A stretch of DNA of 64,000 nt from Prochlorococcus sp. AG-355-G23 (GCA_003278765.1 QCDK01000003.1:1-64000); one strand, 5' to 3'; numbered from the stretch's first letter, positions 23,357 to 33,949 are shown. The notes: generated by a model from the sequence alone, not told the origin. Translations and numbers: made by a program.

Positions 23357-24205
23357 ATGTTTGAATTAAATGAAATACAGGAAATTGCTAATCAAGTAAA
23401 CTTATCCAATTTGTATGAAATAGCAAAAAACTCCGCTCAAATTGGTAATGAAATTCTAAAAATTAATTACAATAAAATTCAAAAAATATCATCAAAGGGT
23501 AGGAAGGGTGATCTTGTTACCAATGTAGATTTGGAAGTTGAATATAAAATAAAAGAATATTTATTAGAAAAGACACCAAATATATCTATAAATGCAGAGG
23601 AATCGGGTAAATTAACCAAATCTTCTGATTTAACGTGGTGTATAGACCCATTAGACGGTACAACAAATTATTCCCATGGATATCCTTTCTTTGGGACTTC
23701 TATTGGTCTTGTATATAAAAACAAGCCAATTATAGGAGCTATATCAGTACCTTATTTAAATGAACTATATTCAGCCTGTATAGGTTTAGGCTCATTCTGC
23801 AATGATAGTGAACTTAAAGTATCGAATCCCTCTAATCTTTCTGATAGTCTACTTGTAACTGGTTTCTCTTATGACAGATTTGAGACAGAGGATAATAATT
23901 ATGCTGAATTTTGTTATTTAACACATAAAACTAGAGGTGTTAGAAGAGGAGGTGCAGCAGCAGTTGATCTAGCATTTGTTGCGGCAGGTAAGGTAGATGG
24001 ATATTGGGAAAGAGGACTGGAGGTATGGGATCTAGCGGCCGGTGCTATTATTGTTAATGAGGCTGGTGGTATTATTTCTGATTATCCATCAGGCGAATTT
24101 AATTTAAGTTCAGGAAGAATTTTAGCTTGTTCTCCCAGCCTTGAGAATGAATTAAAAAATGAACTAGATAAAGTTTATCCATTTAAAAAAAATCTCTATA
24201 CCTAA
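23357..24205 (+). CDS. Inositol monophosphatase family protein
   Basis: NAEESG, WCIDPLDGTTNYSHGYPFFGTSIG, WDLAAGAIIVNEAGG. Confidence 0.93.
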   Translation: MFELNEIQEIANQVNLSNLYEIAKNSAQIGNEILKINYNKIQKISSKGRKGDLVTNVDLEVEYKIKEYLLEKTPNISINAEESGKLTKSSDLTWCIDPLDGTTNYSHGYPFFGTSIGLVYKNKPIIGAISVPYLNELYSACIGLGSFCNDSELKVSNPSNLSDSLLVTGFSYDRFETEDNNYAEFCYLTHKTRGVRRGGAAAVDLAFVAAGKVDGYWERGLEVWDLAAGAIIVNEAGGIISDYPSGEFNLSSGRILACSPSLENELKNELDKVYPFKKNLYT

Positions 24206-24223
24206 AATTAGTTAAATATTAAG

Positions 24224-25375
24224 ATGACAGATATAAAGGAAATTAAATTAGTCGATGTAAAAAATAACTCAAACATCATGAATAATTTAAATAGTATTTA
24301 TAAATTATGGGGATATGAAGAGGTTTCACCCTCATTTATAAATACTTTAGAGACGATAAAAGGCCGTGGCGTTATTGACGAAAATCAGGTTGTAGGAATA
24401 GTAAGTAATAATTCATTATGTCTAAGGCCAGAAATGACAACATCAATTGTTAAATTGTCATCTACTAGATTAATAAATAAGAAAAGACCTATAAGATTAT
24501 TCACCAATGGAATGGTTTTTGATAAAAAACAAAATAGTAAAAATTCATTTAAATTACAAGAAAAATTGCAGAGTGGAATTGAATTAATTGGATATGATAC
24601 AAAATACCCAGAAATTGAAGTTATTAATATTTTGTTTGATTCAATCGATAATATTAATTTGAAGGATGGTTGTAATTTATTTCTACTAGTAAGCACCACA
24701 AAAATAATGGATTTGATACTGAACAAATATAAGAATAATAATTTTGAAGAAATTAAGAAAAGTCTGGTTAATTTTGATCAAGATAATTTATCTAAATTAG
24801 GAATAGATGAAGATGATAAATATATTCTTAAAGATCTTTTATTCACACGAGGAGAGCCAATTGCAATATTAAAAAAATTAAAAACTATATATGGTAATAG
24901 TAAAACGTTAGATGACTTAAATTTTTTATTTGAAACATTATTAAAAATATCAAATAAATATGGTGTCAAGTTACAACTTGACCCCACTTTTCAACCTCAC
25001 TTGAATTTATATGAAGGAATAGTTTTTCAACTAATAGGGGATAATGGTAAAAATAAAAGCGTCATAGCAAAAGGCGGCAGATATGATGAGTTAGTAAGAT
25101 CATTTAGCCCTAAGGAGAAAATATTTAATGGAATTGGATTTACAATTTCAGTAGACATTTTAAGAAATTTAATTAAAGAAGAAAAGACAGATAAAAAAAG
25201 GATTTTATTGATGTTTAAAGATTCTTATTTGTTAGAAAAAGGTATGAATGAACAAAAAGTACAACAGAAAAAAGGAAATATTGCTGTCTTACATTTAAAT
25301 CCATGTGATGACTTGGCTAAAGCCAATCAAATAATGAAAGAAAATAATTGTAGTGAGATTTTGTGGGTTAAATAA
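24224..25375 (+). CDS. hisZ: ATP phosphoribosyltransferase regulatory subunit (HisS-like)
   Basis: Class II aaRS-like: LRPEMTTSIVKL, AKGGRYDELVRSF, GIGFTISVDILR; truncated relative to HisS. Confidence 0.85.
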   Translation: MTDIKEIKLVDVKNNSNIMNNLNSIYKLWGYEEVSPSFINTLETIKGRGVIDENQVVGIVSNNSLCLRPEMTTSIVKLSSTRLINKKRPIRLFTNGMVFDKKQNSKNSFKLQEKLQSGIELIGYDTKYPEIEVINILFDSIDNINLKDGCNLFLLVSTTKIMDLILNKYKNNNFEEIKKSLVNFDQDNLSKLGIDEDDKYILKDLLFTRGEPIAILKKLKTIYGNSKTLDDLNFLFETLLKISNKYGVKLQLDPTFQPHLNLYEGIVFQLIGDNGKNKSVIAKGGRYDELVRSFSPKEKIFNGIGFTISVDILRNLIKEEKTDKKRILLMFKDSYLLEKGMNEQKVQQKKGNIAVLHLNPCDDLAKANQIMKENNCSEILWVK

Positions 25376-25491
25376 AACCATTAAAAATAGTATTTAACTT
25401 TTAAATCATATATTGTTCGGACAATACTCCTTATTAAACTTGATTAACTAGTTTTTACGAAATAAGATTTATTATGTTTGATTTTTTTTAA

Positions 25492-27396
25492 ATGGAAAAA
25501 GGCGAAATTCGTATTAATACCGAAAATATTTTCCCAATTATCAAGAAGGCAGTATATTCTGACCATGAAATCTTTTTAAGAGAACTTGTTAGTAATGCAG
25601 TTGACGCAATTAGTAAAAGAAGAATGGCCTCTATTGCAGGTGATTGCGAGAATACTGAGGAAGCTCAAGTAAAAATAACGATTAACCGTGAAAAAAATAC
25701 GTTAACAATTTCCGATAATGGAATTGGAATGAATGATGAAGAAATTAAGAAGTACATAAATCAAGTTGCATTTTCCAGCGCAGAAGAATTCCTAACGAAA
25801 TACAAAAAAGATAATGATGAATTCATAGGTCATTTTGGACTAGGTTTTTATTCAAGTTTCATGGTGGCAGATAGAGTTGATATATTAACTAAGTCGGCAA
25901 TTGGGGAATCAAAAGCTTTCAAATGGTCTTGTGATGGATCGCCAAATTTCACGTTAGAGGAATCACAAAGAGAGGGAATTGGTACAGATGTTATTCTCCA
26001 CCTACTTGAAGAAGAAAAAGAGTTTATCGAGCCTGAAAGGATTAAATCACTAATAAAAAAATATTGTGATTTTATGCCAATAGATGTCTTATTAGAAGGA
26101 GAGACAATTAATAAGAAAAATCCTCCTTGGAGAAAACAACCTAGTGAATTAAAAGATGAAGATTATATTGAGTTATATAAATACCTTTATCCTTTCCAGG
26201 GAGATCCACTGTTATGGATTCATCTAAATACAGATTATCCATATGACATTCAAGGGATATTGTATTTTCCAAAGTTATCAGGTAGAGCTGATTGGGAAAA
26301 AGGAGAAATAAAATTATTTTGCAATCAAGTATTTGTAAGCGATTCAATTAAAGAGATAGTACCAAAATACCTTTTACCTCTTAGAGGAGTTATTGACTCT
26401 ACAGATATACCACTAAATGTTAGTAGAAGCGCATTACAAACAGATAGAAAAGTAAGGTCTATATCATCATTTATCTCAAAAAAAATCGCTAATAAACTGA
26501 AGGATTTGATTAAAAATTCTCCAGAATTTTATGCAGAAATTTGGGATTCAATCTCTGCTTTTATTAAAATTGGTGCTATTGAAGACGAAAAATTTGCTGA
26601 TTTAGTTAATAACAGTATAATTTTCGAAACAATAATTAATTCAGAGAAAGACGTAACTAAAGATATTGAAAATAAATCCCTCATCAAGTCAAATGACAAA
26701 TATTTCACAACTCTCGCAAATTACAAAGAGCGAAATAAGTTAACTGATTCTAAAAAAATAATTTACTGTTCAGATTTGATTGCGCAGTCTAGTGCATTAA
26801 ATATCTGTTTATCTGTTAATAAAGAAGTTATTAAATCAGATCCCTTAATTGACGCACAATTTCTTCCATGGTTAGAAAGTAAAAATGAAGATTATCAATT
26901 CCAAAGAGTAGATTCAGAAATAAATGAACTAGAAGATAAAGAATCAAAAGAAATCGTAGATAAAGATGGCAAATCAAATACAGATAATCTTAGAGATACG
27001 ATAGTTAAGGCCCTTAACAATGAGAAAGTAACAGTTAAAGTGCAGTCAATTTCAAGTAAAGATGCTCCACCAGCGATGATCTTGCTTCCAGAACAAATGA
27101 GAAGAATTAATGATATGGGAGCTTATATGGAACAAAAGATGCCTGGCTTACCTGAATATCATGTCCTTTTAATTAACAAAGAACATCCACTTATTGTTGG
27201 TCTTAATAAAATTACAGGCAACAAAATAATTATTGATGAAAAAGATCCTTTTGAGAATCCATTGGCATCAAAAATTGCAAATCATGTTTACGATATGGCC
27301 AAGCTTTCCGTTGGTGGATTAGATCAAGAACAGATAATTAATTTACAAAATAATAATGCTGAATTAATTTCAGAATTACTTAATTCAACAAATTGA
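25492..27396 (+). CDS. htpG: Hsp90-family chaperone
   Basis: EIFLRELVSNAVDAISKRR, ISDNGIGMNDEE, GHFGLGFYSSFMVA. Confidence 0.97.
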   Translation: MEKGEIRINTENIFPIIKKAVYSDHEIFLRELVSNAVDAISKRRMASIAGDCENTEEAQVKITINREKNTLTISDNGIGMNDEEIKKYINQVAFSSAEEFLTKYKKDNDEFIGHFGLGFYSSFMVADRVDILTKSAIGESKAFKWSCDGSPNFTLEESQREGIGTDVILHLLEEEKEFIEPERIKSLIKKYCDFMPIDVLLEGETINKKNPPWRKQPSELKDEDYIELYKYLYPFQGDPLLWIHLNTDYPYDIQGILYFPKLSGRADWEKGEIKLFCNQVFVSDSIKEIVPKYLLPLRGVIDSTDIPLNVSRSALQTDRKVRSISSFISKKIANKLKDLIKNSPEFYAEIWDSISAFIKIGAIEDEKFADLVNNSIIFETIINSEKDVTKDIENKSLIKSNDKYFTTLANYKERNKLTDSKKIIYCSDLIAQSSALNICLSVNKEVIKSDPLIDAQFLPWLESKNEDYQFQRVDSEINELEDKESKEIVDKDGKSNTDNLRDTIVKALNNEKVTVKVQSISSKDAPPAMILLPEQMRRINDMGAYMEQKMPGLPEYHVLLINKEHPLIVGLNKITGNKIIIDEKDPFENPLASKIANHVYDMAKLSVGGLDQEQIINLQNNNAELISELLNSTN

Positions 27397-27435
27397 GTCA
27401 TGTGTTAGAATTTTTAGAGATATAACCCAATAAAT

Positions 27436-27672
27436 ATGTCAAGAGTTTGCGAACTGACCGGTGCAAAAGCTAATAACGGGATGGCAGTCAGTCACTCACA
27501 TATTCGTACAAAAAAATTGCAACAAGTTAATCTTCAAAAAAGGAGACTATGGTGGGAAGAGGGCAAAAAATGGGTAAATTTAAAAATAAGTACCAAAGCC
27601 CTAAAGTCTATACAAAAAGTAGGTTTAGATAAATTTGCTAAATCAAATGGAGTTGATTTAAAAAAATTCTAA
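27436..27672 (+). CDS. rpmB: 50S ribosomal protein L28
   Basis: [28 protein letters not shown]. Confidence 0.98.
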   Translation: MSRVCELTGAKANNGMAVSHSHIRTKKLQQVNLQKRRLWWEEGKKWVNLKISTKALKSIQKVGLDKFAKSNGVDLKKF

Positions 27673-27674
27673 AT

Positions 27675-28211
27675 TTGATGAGAAATTTAGTTGTAAATAT
27701 ATTAATACCATTTATTCTTTTATTTAATTGTAATTCAGCCTTTTCTTTTGATTTTGCTCCTGAAGTTGGTGATTATGCTCCTAACTTTCAGTTAAAAGGT
27801 TTCAATAAAAACATAAAAACAAAAAAGACATGGGAATTAAGTGATTTTGAAGGTCAGTGGCTAGTTATGTATTTTTATCCAAAAGACTTTACAGCAGGTT
27901 GCACTCTTGAAGCTAAAGGTTTTTCTGAATTGAAAAAGGATTTTTCAAAATATAATGCCGAAATTGTTGGCATTAGCGCTGATAATGAAGATTCTCATGA
28001 AAGTTTCTGCAGCGAGAAATCCATAAACTACACTTTATTATCTGATCCTAACGGAATTATTAGTGAAAAATATGGTTCCTGGATTCCTCCATTCTCAGAT
28101 AGAAATACTTTTTTGATTTCTCCAGATGGGAAAATTTCTTATAGATGGATAAGTGTTTTACCTATAAATCATGCTAAAGAAGTTCTCAATGTTTTAAAGA
28201 ATAAAATATAA
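27675..28211 (+). CDS. Peroxiredoxin (PrxQ/BCP type) with N-terminal signal-like segment
   Basis: VMYFYPKDFTAGCTLEAKGF peroxidatic Cys motif; hydrophobic N-terminus. Confidence 0.93.
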   Translation: MMRNLVVNILIPFILLFNCNSAFSFDFAPEVGDYAPNFQLKGFNKNIKTKKTWELSDFEGQWLVMYFYPKDFTAGCTLEAKGFSELKKDFSKYNAEIVGISADNEDSHESFCSEKSINYTLLSDPNGIISEKYGSWIPPFSDRNTFLISPDGKISYRWISVLPINHAKEVLNVLKNKI

Positions 28212-28215
28212 AATT

Positions 28216-28518
28216 TTGCACGAATTATCATTTGGAACTTGGTTAATACATATCTCATCAGTAATAGAATGGATTTTTGCCATATTAGTAATAAACAAAA
28301 TTTCTACATATAAAAAATATAATTTATTTTTTTGGTTAAGCCTTGCTATGGTCCCAAACTTAATAGGTGCTATGTGTGCAATCACATGGCATATCTATGA
28401 CAACCAAGAAAATCTTTACGGTCTAGTCACTCTTCAAGGAATATTTACATTTATAGGAAATTCAACATTAGCCTTAGCTGCAATAATAATTTTTAAAGGG
28501 AAAGAGACTTATGAATAA
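28216..28518 (+). CDS. DUF2499-like cyanobacterial membrane protein
   Basis: LSFGTWLIHISSVIEWIFAI...WHIYDN pattern; TTG start. Confidence 0.75.
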   Translation: MHELSFGTWLIHISSVIEWIFAILVINKISTYKKYNLFFWLSLAMVPNLIGAMCAITWHIYDNQENLYGLVTLQGIFTFIGNSTLALAAIIIFKGKETYE

Positions 28519-28846
28519 TTTATTTTTTAAATTTATAGAAATATTAGGTTCAATTGATAACACATTATTATTCGCAATATCAATAATTCCATATGCAGTA
28601 TTTTTGTTTTACTTATATAAAATCAAATCTGTAAATATTTTTATAAAAACAGGATTTTCCTTAACTGTTTTATTCGTATTCATAACTATATTGGTATCTA
28701 TTTTCACACTAAATTACTATGATAAAACTCTGGTTGAGGTGGACTTCCTGCATGGCTTTGCAGAATCCTTCCTTACTCTAAGTGATTTTGTTATTTTGTT
28801 TGGATTTCTAAAGTTGTTAAATAGCTTACAAGTAAACAACTCTTAA
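28511..28846 (+). CDS. DUF3593-like cyanobacterial membrane protein
   Basis: Overlaps the preceding gene by 8 nt; LFAISIIPYAVFLFYLYK..., VDFLHGFAESFLTLSDFVILFGF. Confidence 0.75.
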   Translation: MNNLFFKFIEILGSIDNTLLFAISIIPYAVFLFYLYKIKSVNIFIKTGFSLTVLFVFITILVSIFTLNYYDKTLVEVDFLHGFAESFLTLSDFVILFGFLKLLNSLQVNNS

Positions 28847-28912
28847 GACCTTTTACAATTTTGTGTTTTTTCGGTAAAAGTATTAGAGAATATATAAAAA
28901 TAACGATTTTTT

Positions 28913-29173
28913 ATGTTTACTACATTATTTGCGGCTGCAGATCCAGCAACTTTTTCTTGGTCTCCAAAGTGTGCCGTCGTAATGATTGCATGTAATGTTT
29001 TTGCTTATGCAATTGCTAGAGCAACAATAAGAAAACCTAATGAAGGTTTTGAAATACCTAATTCAAAATTCTATGGTGGTTTAAGTCACGCATCAGTTGT
29101 AGGTGCTAATTGCCTAGGTCATATTTTCGGAATTGGAGCAATCCTAGGATTGGCCTCTCGTGGAGTTTTGTAA
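28913..29173 (+). CDS. psaK: Photosystem I subunit PsaK
   Basis: ATFSWSPKCAVVMIACNVFAYAIARATIRKPNEG...SHASVVGANCLGHIFGIGAILGLASRGVL. Confidence 0.95.
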   Translation: MFTTLFAAADPATFSWSPKCAVVMIACNVFAYAIARATIRKPNEGFEIPNSKFYGGLSHASVVGANCLGHIFGIGAILGLASRGVL

Positions 29174-29194
29174 AAATTTATTTATTAAATTTTT
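29172..29194 (+). terminator. AT-rich stem-loop terminator in psaK/dxs convergent gap
   Basis: AAAAATTTA-TTTAT-TAAATTTTT: perfect 9-bp stem starting at the psaK stop and reaching the dxs stop. Confidence 0.55.
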
Positions 29195-31082
29195 AATTAT
29201 CTAACTTAAATTTCTTGACAATTTTATCTGCCATCTGATCAGGCATAAGTCCTATCTTTTCTTTGCTCTGGTCAGGTGACGCATGATCAACTAAAACATC
29301 AGGTATACCTATTCTGTATACAGGAATGTTTATTTCATTATCGTTAAATAATTCAACTATCGCGGAACCAAATCCACCTATTAGAGTCCCTTCTTCCATA
29401 GTTACAACTTTTTGAATCCTACTTGCTAAAGGCATAATAAGATTTTTATCGAGAGGTTTCACAAATCTTGCATTAACAATACATGGATTAATGTTCATAT
29501 TTTTTAGGATTCTTGCTGTTTCGATAGCTGATGCGACCATTGAACCATAAGCAATAATTAAAATATCTTCTCCTTCTTCAAGTATTTCAGCTTCGCCTAT
29601 ATTTAAAGGTTCCCAACCCTCATCCATTACAGCAACTCCTAACCCAGATCCTCTGGGTATTCTTAGTGCTGTTGGACCGTTATGGTTTATTGAAGTTACT
29701 AACATTCTCTGTAATTCAGATTCATCTTTTGGGGCCATCAAAACAAAATTAGGTATAGATCTCATATAACTAATATCGTACTGTCCTTGGTGAGTAGGAC
29801 CGTCAGCTCCCACTATCCCAGCTCTATCAAGTACGAATGATACAGGTAAATTTTGTATCCCTACATCATGAATTAATTGATCGAAAGCTCTTTGAAGAAA
29901 AGTACTATAAATAGCTACAACAGGTTTAAGACCATCGCACGACATTCCTGCCGCAAGAGTAACTGCATGTTGTTCTGCTATTCCTACATCGATATATTGA
30001 TCAGGAATATTTTTTTGCAATATATCTAAACCAGTACCTGTAGCCATCGCTGCTGTAATACCAACGACTTTGCTATCTTGTTCGCATATTTTCAATAAAG
30101 TCTGACCAAATATTTTACTATAACTTACAGGCTTGGGTTTCTTTGAAGGAATAGATTTCCCAGTTGTTAAATCAAATGCAGATTGTGCATGATATCCAAC
30201 CTGATCAGCTTCTGCGTAAGGATAACCCTTTCCTTTTGTCGTGACAACATGAACAAGTACAGGTCTTTTCAGTTTATGGGCGGCATTAAAAGTCTTAACT
30301 AAGTTATCAATATCATGACCATCAATTGGACCCATATATGTAAATCCAAGTTCTTCAAAAACAGCACCAACCTTAGGAACAGATAGTCTCCTAACGCTTC
30401 CTTTTATATTTTTGAGTTCTTCTGGAATATCCTTACCAATTAAAGGAATATTTTTAACACTTTCTTGAACACTATCTGACAAAAACTGCAAAGGTGGACT
30501 TACTCTTACTTTATTTAAGTAAGATGAAAGAGCTCCGACTGGAGGTGAAATAGACATATCATTATCGTTCAATACTACAACTAAAGGGGTATTTGGTAAG
30601 TGACCTGCATGATTTATGGCTTCTAAAGCCATTCCTCCAGTTAGTGCTCCATCTCCAATTACAGCAACACATTTATAGTTTTCACCTTTTCTATCTCTTG
30701 CTATTGCCATTCCTAAAGCAGCGGAAATAGAAGTACTTGCATGTCCAGCACCAAAATGATCAAATTTACTTTCACTTCTTTTTAGATATCCAGCAACGCC
30801 ATTTTGTTGTCTTAGAGAATCAAATTGACTGAATCGGCCTGTAATTAATTTATGAGGATAACCTTGATGTCCTACATCCCATACAACTTTGTCAAAATCG
30901 AGATCAAGAGTTTGATATAAAGCTAATGTCAACTCAACTACACCTAATCCAGGACCTAAATGTCCTCCACTAGTAGATACTACTTGAAGATGTCTTTCTC
31001 TAATTTGACAAGCAATTTCCTCTAATTGTGAAACTGTTAAGCCATGAAGTTGATTTGGGTGACTTAACTCACTTAAAAGCAT
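29193..31082 (-). CDS. dxs: 1-deoxy-D-xylulose-5-phosphate synthase
   Basis: [54 protein letters not shown]. Confidence 0.98.
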   Translation of the reverse strand: MLLSELSHPNQLHGLTVSQLEEIACQIRERHLQVVSTSGGHLGPGLGVVELTLALYQTLDLDFDKVVWDVGHQGYPHKLITGRFSQFDSLRQQNGVAGYLKRSESKFDHFGAGHASTSISAALGMAIARDRKGENYKCVAVIGDGALTGGMALEAINHAGHLPNTPLVVVLNDNDMSISPPVGALSSYLNKVRVSPPLQFLSDSVQESVKNIPLIGKDIPEELKNIKGSVRRLSVPKVGAVFEELGFTYMGPIDGHDIDNLVKTFNAAHKLKRPVLVHVVTTKGKGYPYAEADQVGYHAQSAFDLTTGKSIPSKKPKPVSYSKIFGQTLLKICEQDSKVVGITAAMATGTGLDILQKNIPDQYIDVGIAEQHAVTLAAGMSCDGLKPVVAIYSTFLQRAFDQLIHDVGIQNLPVSFVLDRAGIVGADGPTHQGQYDISYMRSIPNFVLMAPKDESELQRMLVTSINHNGPTALRIPRGSGLGVAVMDEGWEPLNIGEAEILEEGEDILIIAYGSMVASAIETARILKNMNINPCIVNARFVKPLDKNLIMPLASRIQKVVTMEEGTLIGGFGSAIVELFNDNEINIPVYRIGIPDVLVDHASPDQSKEKIGLMPDQMADKIVKKFKLDN

Positions 31083-31198
31083 TTAAAAAAAATTGGTATC
31101 TATATAATCTAAAACGCCGAGGTGCAAAATGAGTATTTTTTTTGAAATAGATCATGTAATGTTTTATTAGATTAATAATTAATGCTAAAAATATATAT

Positions 31199-32740
31199 AT
31201 GAATGATTATTTTGAAAAAATACTTCAAGCTGAAGTCTATGAAGTTGCAAAAAAAACACCACTAGAAAAGGCTCATAATTTAAGTAATACACTTAATAAT
31301 GAAGTTTTTCTAAAAAGAGAAGATCTTCAAGATGTATTTTCATTCAAAATAAGAGGTGCATATAACAAAATGAGTAAGCTCACTAATTCAGAGCTTGCGA
31401 AGGGAGTAATTACTTCAAGTGCTGGCAATCATGCTCAAGGGGTTGCACTTAGTGCCCTTAAGTTAAATTGCCAAGCAACCATATTAATGCCCATTACCAC
31501 ACCTCTAGTAAAAGTTAATGCAGTAAAAAATTTAAAAGCAAAAGTTATATTATATGGTGATAACTATGATGAAACTTATAAAGAGGCAATTAGGATTAGC
31601 CAAGAAAGAAATTTATGCTTTATTCATCCCTTTGATGATCCAGATGTAATAGCAGGACAAGGAACTATAGCTATTGAACTTGAACAACAGCTTAAAGACA
31701 AACCCTATGCAATTTATATTGCTGTAGGTGGTGGTGGATTGATATCAGGAATATCGTTATACATTAAAAGAATATGGCCTGAAGTAAAAATAATTGGTGT
31801 AGAGCCAGAAGATGCTGACGCTATGACAAAATCATTGGAAGAAGAAAAAATTGTGGAATTATCCTCTGTCGGTCAATTTGCAGATGGAGTGGCGGTTAAA
31901 AAAATTGGTAAAAATACTTTTGATATTGGTAGAAAATATATAGATAAGATGATTAGGGTTAATACTGATGAAATATGTGCTGCTATAAAAGATGTTTTTG
32001 AGGATACTAGATCAATACTTGAGCCTGCAGGCGCATTATCAATTGCAGGAATGAAAAAAGATATTATAGTTTCAAATCATTCAAATAGAAAAATGGTTGC
32101 GATTGCATGTGGCGCAAATATGAATTTTGAGAGGCTTAGATTTGTAGCAGAAAGAGCAGAACTTGGAGAGTGTAAAGAAGTTATGATGGCTGTTGAAATT
32201 CCTGAACGTGCAGGTAGTTTAATTGATTTTTGTAAGTTACTTGATAATAGAAATTTAACTGAATTTAGCTATAGGATGTCGAATTCTATGAATGCCCAGA
32301 TCTTTGTAGGAGTACAAGTCTATGGGTTAAACGATAAAAAAACACTTTTAAATGTATTTAGAAATTCGGAGTACACATTTATTGACATAAGTGATGATGA
32401 ATTATCTAAAAATCATCTCAGACATATGGTAGGTGGTAGATTACCAAAGAATTTTAAAGAAATGGATAATAAAAACTTTGTAGAGCTTTTATATAGATTT
32501 GAGTTTCCTGAAAGGCCTGGCGCATTAATAAATTTCCTAAATAATATGAAATCTAATTGGTCTATAAGCGTATTTCACTATAGGAATTATGGTGCTGATG
32601 TTGGGAAAATTGTTATTGGAGTTTTAATAGATAGAAATGAAATTTTAGAGTGGAATAAATTTGTACGAATTCTAGGCTATAAATTCTGGGATGAAACTCA
32701 AAACGATACATATAAATTATTCCTTGGTGCATCAGATTAA
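31199..32740 (+). CDS. ilvA: Threonine ammonia-lyase, biosynthetic
   Basis: LKREDLQDVFSFKIRGAYNKM (PLP Lys), GGGGLISGIS, two C-terminal ACT-like regulatory repeats (PERAGSL, PERPGAL). Confidence 0.95.
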   Translation: MNDYFEKILQAEVYEVAKKTPLEKAHNLSNTLNNEVFLKREDLQDVFSFKIRGAYNKMSKLTNSELAKGVITSSAGNHAQGVALSALKLNCQATILMPITTPLVKVNAVKNLKAKVILYGDNYDETYKEAIRISQERNLCFIHPFDDPDVIAGQGTIAIELEQQLKDKPYAIYIAVGGGGLISGISLYIKRIWPEVKIIGVEPEDADAMTKSLEEEKIVELSSVGQFADGVAVKKIGKNTFDIGRKYIDKMIRVNTDEICAAIKDVFEDTRSILEPAGALSIAGMKKDIIVSNHSNRKMVAIACGANMNFERLRFVAERAELGECKEVMMAVEIPERAGSLIDFCKLLDNRNLTEFSYRMSNSMNAQIFVGVQVYGLNDKKTLLNVFRNSEYTFIDISDDELSKNHLRHMVGGRLPKNFKEMDNKNFVELLYRFEFPERPGALINFLNNMKSNWSISVFHYRNYGADVGKIVIGVLIDRNEILEWNKFVRILGYKFWDETQNDTYKLFLGASD

Positions 32741-32761
32741 TTTTAAGGTAAATTAGGAAAG

Positions 32762-33307
32762 GTTTCGGTAAGAAAAATCAACCAATCTGATCTTAATAAA
32801 ACACCAATATCCGATATAGATCTAGTTACTAAAGTTGAAGCTGTTCTATATCTGAAAGGCAGACCCGTAACAAAAAAGGATCTTTCAGAAATTACTAATT
32901 CTGATATCAACTCAATAAATGATGCAATTAAAGATCTAAAAAATAAATACTCTAATCCAAATTCAGCTATTGAATTAAATGGAATTAATAACAGTTTTTC
33001 TCTCGAATTAAAATCAAGTCTTAATGAATTCGTCGATGATTTACTTCCATCTGATTTGAAAACATCAGAATTAAGGACATTGGCAACTATTGCAATTAAA
33101 AAAAAGATCCTGCAATCAGATCTTATACTTCTTCGTGGTTCAGGAGCTTATGATCATATTAAAGAATTATTGGAAAAGAAATTTATTGTCAAACGTAAGC
33201 AAAAAGATGGTAGATCATATTGGTTATCATTATCAGAAAAGTTTTTTCAAACTTTTGCTGTAAGTAATGAATATCTCTCAAATATAGGAAGCAGCAATAA
33301 TAAGTAA
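32762..33307 (+). CDS. scpB: Segregation and condensation protein B, start codon non-canonical or unresolved
   Basis: Open frame from 32747 after TAA at 32744: VSVRKINQSDLNKTPISDIDLVTKVEAVLYLKGRPVTKKDLSEIT...TSELRTLATIAIKKKILQSDLILLRGSGAYDHIKELLEKKFIV. The track shows only the part after a TTG at 33056. The start at 32762 is approximate. Confidence 0.8.
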   Translation, partial: VSVRKINQSDLNKTPISDIDLVTKVEAVLYLKGRPVTKKDLSEITNSDINSINDAIKDLKNKYSNPNSAIELNGINNSFSLELKSSLNEFVDDLLPSDLKTSELRTLATIAIKKKILQSDLILLRGSGAYDHIKELLEKKFIVKRKQKDGRSYWLSLSEKFFQTFAVSNEYLSNIGSSNNK

Positions 33308-33338
33308 ATGCTAGTATGTATTAAATAACGAAAAGATA

Positions 33339-33617
33339 ATGTTATCTGAGATTTTTGCGGTTCTGGGCCAAACTTTATCAATCTATTCTTTCATATTGAT
33401 AATAAGAATTTTACTTACATGGTTTCCAGGTATTGATTGGAGTAACGGTTTTTTATCTGCATTAACTTCTATCACAGATCCTTATTTAAACATCTTTAGG
33501 GGTATTATCCCTCCAATAGGTGGATTTGATATTTCATCTTTATTGGCTTTTTTACTTTTAAATGTTATTCAAAATTTAATTACAAATCTCCAGTATGCCA
33601 GCTTAGGTTATAGCTGA
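33339..33617 (+). CDS. YggT-family membrane protein
   Basis: YSFILIIRILLTWFPGIDW...ITDPYLNIFRGIIPPIGGFDISSLLAF. Confidence 0.9.
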   Translation: MLSEIFAVLGQTLSIYSFILIIRILLTWFPGIDWSNGFLSALTSITDPYLNIFRGIIPPIGGFDISSLLAFLLLNVIQNLITNLQYASLGYS

Positions 33618-33619
33618 AT

Positions 33620-33949
33620 TTATCTATCATCTCCAGAACCTTTTATATTCCCTTTAGCGGCTCTTAATTTTAATTTTTCAAGGTTTTGTAATGCAATATC
33701 ATCTAAATTAAAATTTAATTCTGTACAAAGATTTGATACGTACCACAATACATCTCCTAACTCTTTTTTAATACCTAATATTGATTCTTTATCAAATATT
33801 CCATTTTTATCTCTTATTACCTTTTTTACTTTTTCTGCCACCTCACCAGCCTCTCCAACTAAACCAAGAGTTGGATATATATAATTTGAGCCTAAATCTG
33901 GATATTGTGCTGTTTCTCTAGCTTTTATCTGATAAGTTTTAAAATCCAT
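33620..33949 (-). CDS. MazG-like nucleotide pyrophosphohydrolase
   Basis: LGLVGEAGEVAEKVKK...KKELGDVLWYVSNL. Confidence 0.88.
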   Translation of the reverse strand: MDFKTYQIKARETAQYPDLGSNYIYPTLGLVGEAGEVAEKVKKVIRDKNGIFDKESILGIKKELGDVLWYVSNLCTELNFNLDDIALQNLEKLKLRAAKGNIKGSGDDR

